Positions 62,878-64,000 of a stretch of DNA of 64,000 bases are shown here, piece by piece. Origin of the DNA: Bifidobacterium sp. ESL0745 (GTDB taxonomy: Bacteria > Actinomycetota > Actinomycetes > Actinomycetales > Bifidobacteriaceae); NCBI RefSeq assembly GCF_029433335.1, contig NZ_JAQTHX010000001.1, forward strand, positions 62,001 to 126,000. The letters are read 5' to 3'. Both the position numbers and the translations under genes were made by a program. The stretch's first letter is position 1; the number at the start of each line of letters is the position of its first letter. The notes beneath the pieces were generated by a model, which was given only the letters and a program-made list of their open reading frames with translations, ran no database searches and was not told the origin of the DNA.

Positions 62878-64000
62878 ATGGCAAGAACCCGGCAGGGCGA
62901 AGTCCGTACGAAATCTGTGAAGAAAGGCAACGCTAAGACGAAATCCAGATCAAAGGCCGCGGTCAGGGCAAAATCCACGGCTAAAGCAAAAGGCGGGACC
63001 GCTTCGAAGGCGCGACCAGTACCAAAAGCCAAGAAGCGCGGAAGATTCTTGCGTAAGGTCTTTGCGTTGCTGGCTTGGCTGTGTCTGCTCGCTGCGTTGT
63101 TGGGAACGGCAAGTCGGGAACTTCCAGAAGAGCTGCAGTCGCTGCCGTATGTGCCGGCGGTGGTTTCATTGGCCCCTTGGTTTGCGTTGCTGGCATTGCT
63201 GGCGTTGATACTGTCACTCGCTTCGCGCAGGTGGTTTGCGGCGCTTTTGGCGTTGGCGTGCCTTGGGCTGCAAGGATGGCGGCAATATCCTTATTTCGCC
63301 CCGTCAATGCATCTTGACACTGCCGCTGTCTCGGCGGTTTCAGGCAACCATGCTGATACGCACGATTCCTATGCCCGCGTGATGACAGCCAATGTCTACA
63401 AGGGCAGGGCCGATGCCAAGGCGATAGTGGAAGCGGTACGCGACCAGCGTGTGGAAGTGTTGGCGTTGCAGGAGACCACCAAGCCTTTTGTTCGTGCGCT
63501 TAAGGACGCAGGAATCAACGATTACCTGCCGTACTCACAGATTTCATCTTCCGATGGCAAATACGGCAATGCACTGTTTTCGGCTACCGCTTTGGATTCA
63601 CCGGCCGATGACGATGTCGATTCCAGCGCCTCCTTCATGCCGGGCGGCACCGTTTCGTTTGCCGATGGCAAGACGCCGATCCGTTTCGTTTCGGTGCACA
63701 CCACGTCTCCCAAGCCTGGGTATTGGACCAAGTGGCGCACCTCGCTTGACGAAGTGGCGGCGATGCGGTCGCACAAAGACGCCAGATACATCTTCATGGG
63801 AGATTTCAACGCGACCACCGACCACACGCCATTCCGCAATATTCTGGGGTCTAGGTTCCGCGACGCCGCACAAAGTTCGGGAAGCGGCTTCGTTTTCACT
63901 TGGCCGGCAGACAGGGTAGGAATCCCCAAGTTTGCGGGAATTGATCATATCGTTCTTGACCAAGGGATTACGGCAGGGCAGGTTAGTACGTTGTCGATAC
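62878..64000 (+). CDS. Endonuclease/exonuclease/phosphatase (EEP) family membrane-anchored protein, 3' end outside window
   Basis: The frame is open from ATG 62878 to the window edge (374 codons visible). A very basic 60-residue N-terminus (Lys/Arg/Ala/Ser) precedes three hydrophobic segments (about VFALLAWLCLLAALLG, then SLAPWFALLALLALILSL, then ALLALACLGL). The extracytoplasmic EEP domain follows, with MTANVYKG, LALQETTKPF (metal Glu), YIFMGDFNATTDHTPF (catalytic GDFN) and GIDHIVLD (catalytic His). Bifidobacterial genomes often carry such membrane-tethered EEP proteins; the substrate may be a nucleic acid, phospholipid or phosphoester. AAAGGATAAAAG precedes the start. Confidence 0.85.
   Translation, partial: MARTRQGEVRTKSVKKGNAKTKSRSKAAVRAKSTAKAKGGTASKARPVPKAKKRGRFLRKVFALLAWLCLLAALLGTASRELPEELQSLPYVPAVVSLAPWFALLALLALILSLASRRWFAALLALACLGLQGWRQYPYFAPSMHLDTAAVSAVSGNHADTHDSYARVMTANVYKGRADAKAIVEAVRDQRVEVLALQETTKPFVRALKDAGINDYLPYSQISSSDGKYGNALFSATALDSPADDDVDSSASFMPGGTVSFADGKTPIRFVSVHTTSPKPGYWTKWRTSLDEVAAMRSHKDARYIFMGDFNATTDHTPFRNILGSRFRDAAQSSGSGFVFTWPADRVGIPKFAGIDHIVLDQGITAGQVSTLSI

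Overview
The window looks like a chromosomal segment of a Bifidobacterium (Actinomycetota, high-GC Gram-positive). The grounds are an actinobacterial inositol-1-phosphate synthase, an AdnAB-type helicase-nuclease pair, the dapB-dapA-rnj cluster, a GH42 beta-galactosidase operon fed by an ABC sugar importer, and a general preference for G/C-ending codons. Genus is inferred from gene content and protein style; the species cannot be named from the sequence alone.

Layout. 1-6.7 kb: 3' end of leuA, a mini membrane protein, a class A penicillin-binding protein, ino1, glf and the SRP RNA. 6.8-16.7 kb: the very large adnA-adnB pair. 16.9-25.4 kb: a GNAT acetyltransferase, an MFS transporter, an AT-rich nuclease-domain gene bracketed by two palindrome arrays, then dapB, dapA and RNase J. 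25.6-31 kb: an LPXTG surface protein interrupted at a ten-G tract, a PAP2 phosphatase, an overlapping pair of unknown small genes, and a structured stretch holding a 50-residue membrane protein. 31-36.3 kb: pepN, glmM and def. 36.4-45.1 kb: an orphan response regulator and a beta-galactoside operon (binding protein, two permeases, GH42 enzyme, LacI regulator). 45.4-50.6 kb: a fused CydDC-like ABC exporter and an aldo/keto reductase. 50.7-59.4 kb is accessory: BrnT/BrnA, a NUDIX gene overlapping a frameshifted PLD-helicase-DUF3427 gene, an ATPase fragment, a Gfo/Idh/MocA oxidoreductase, a BASS transporter, an orphan Vsr endonuclease and a DUF4391 gene. 59.6-64 kb: tRNA-Arg(CCT), a peptide-binding lipoprotein, an isoaspartyl peptidase and the start of an EEP-family phosphatase.

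The most unusual signal is a set of intergenic palindrome arrays. Around the nuclease gene at 19.8-20.8 kb, seven copies of a 12-bp palindrome (TTGGCGCGCCAA, one with a single change) lie exactly 62 bp apart. A second, AT-rich dyad is centred exactly midway, so dyads recur every 31 bp. Other arrays with unrelated sequence but similar geometry (about 61-66 bp, or half that) occur at 4.9-5.05 kb, 33.8-33.95 kb and 49.5-49.7 kb. A non-palindromic 65-66 bp tandem repeat lies at 21.97-22.14 kb. I know of no description of this family. The second highlight is a probable slipped-strand on/off switch in the surface protein gene.

How the genes fit together: much of the window serves cell-envelope and precursor metabolism (PBP, glmM, glf, ino1, dapA/dapB) plus peptide and sugar scavenging (oligopeptide-binding protein, PepN, isoaspartyl peptidase, galactoside operon). 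The AT-richer islands hold toxin-antitoxin, nuclease and helicase genes and appear to be laterally acquired defence-type cargo, partly decayed.
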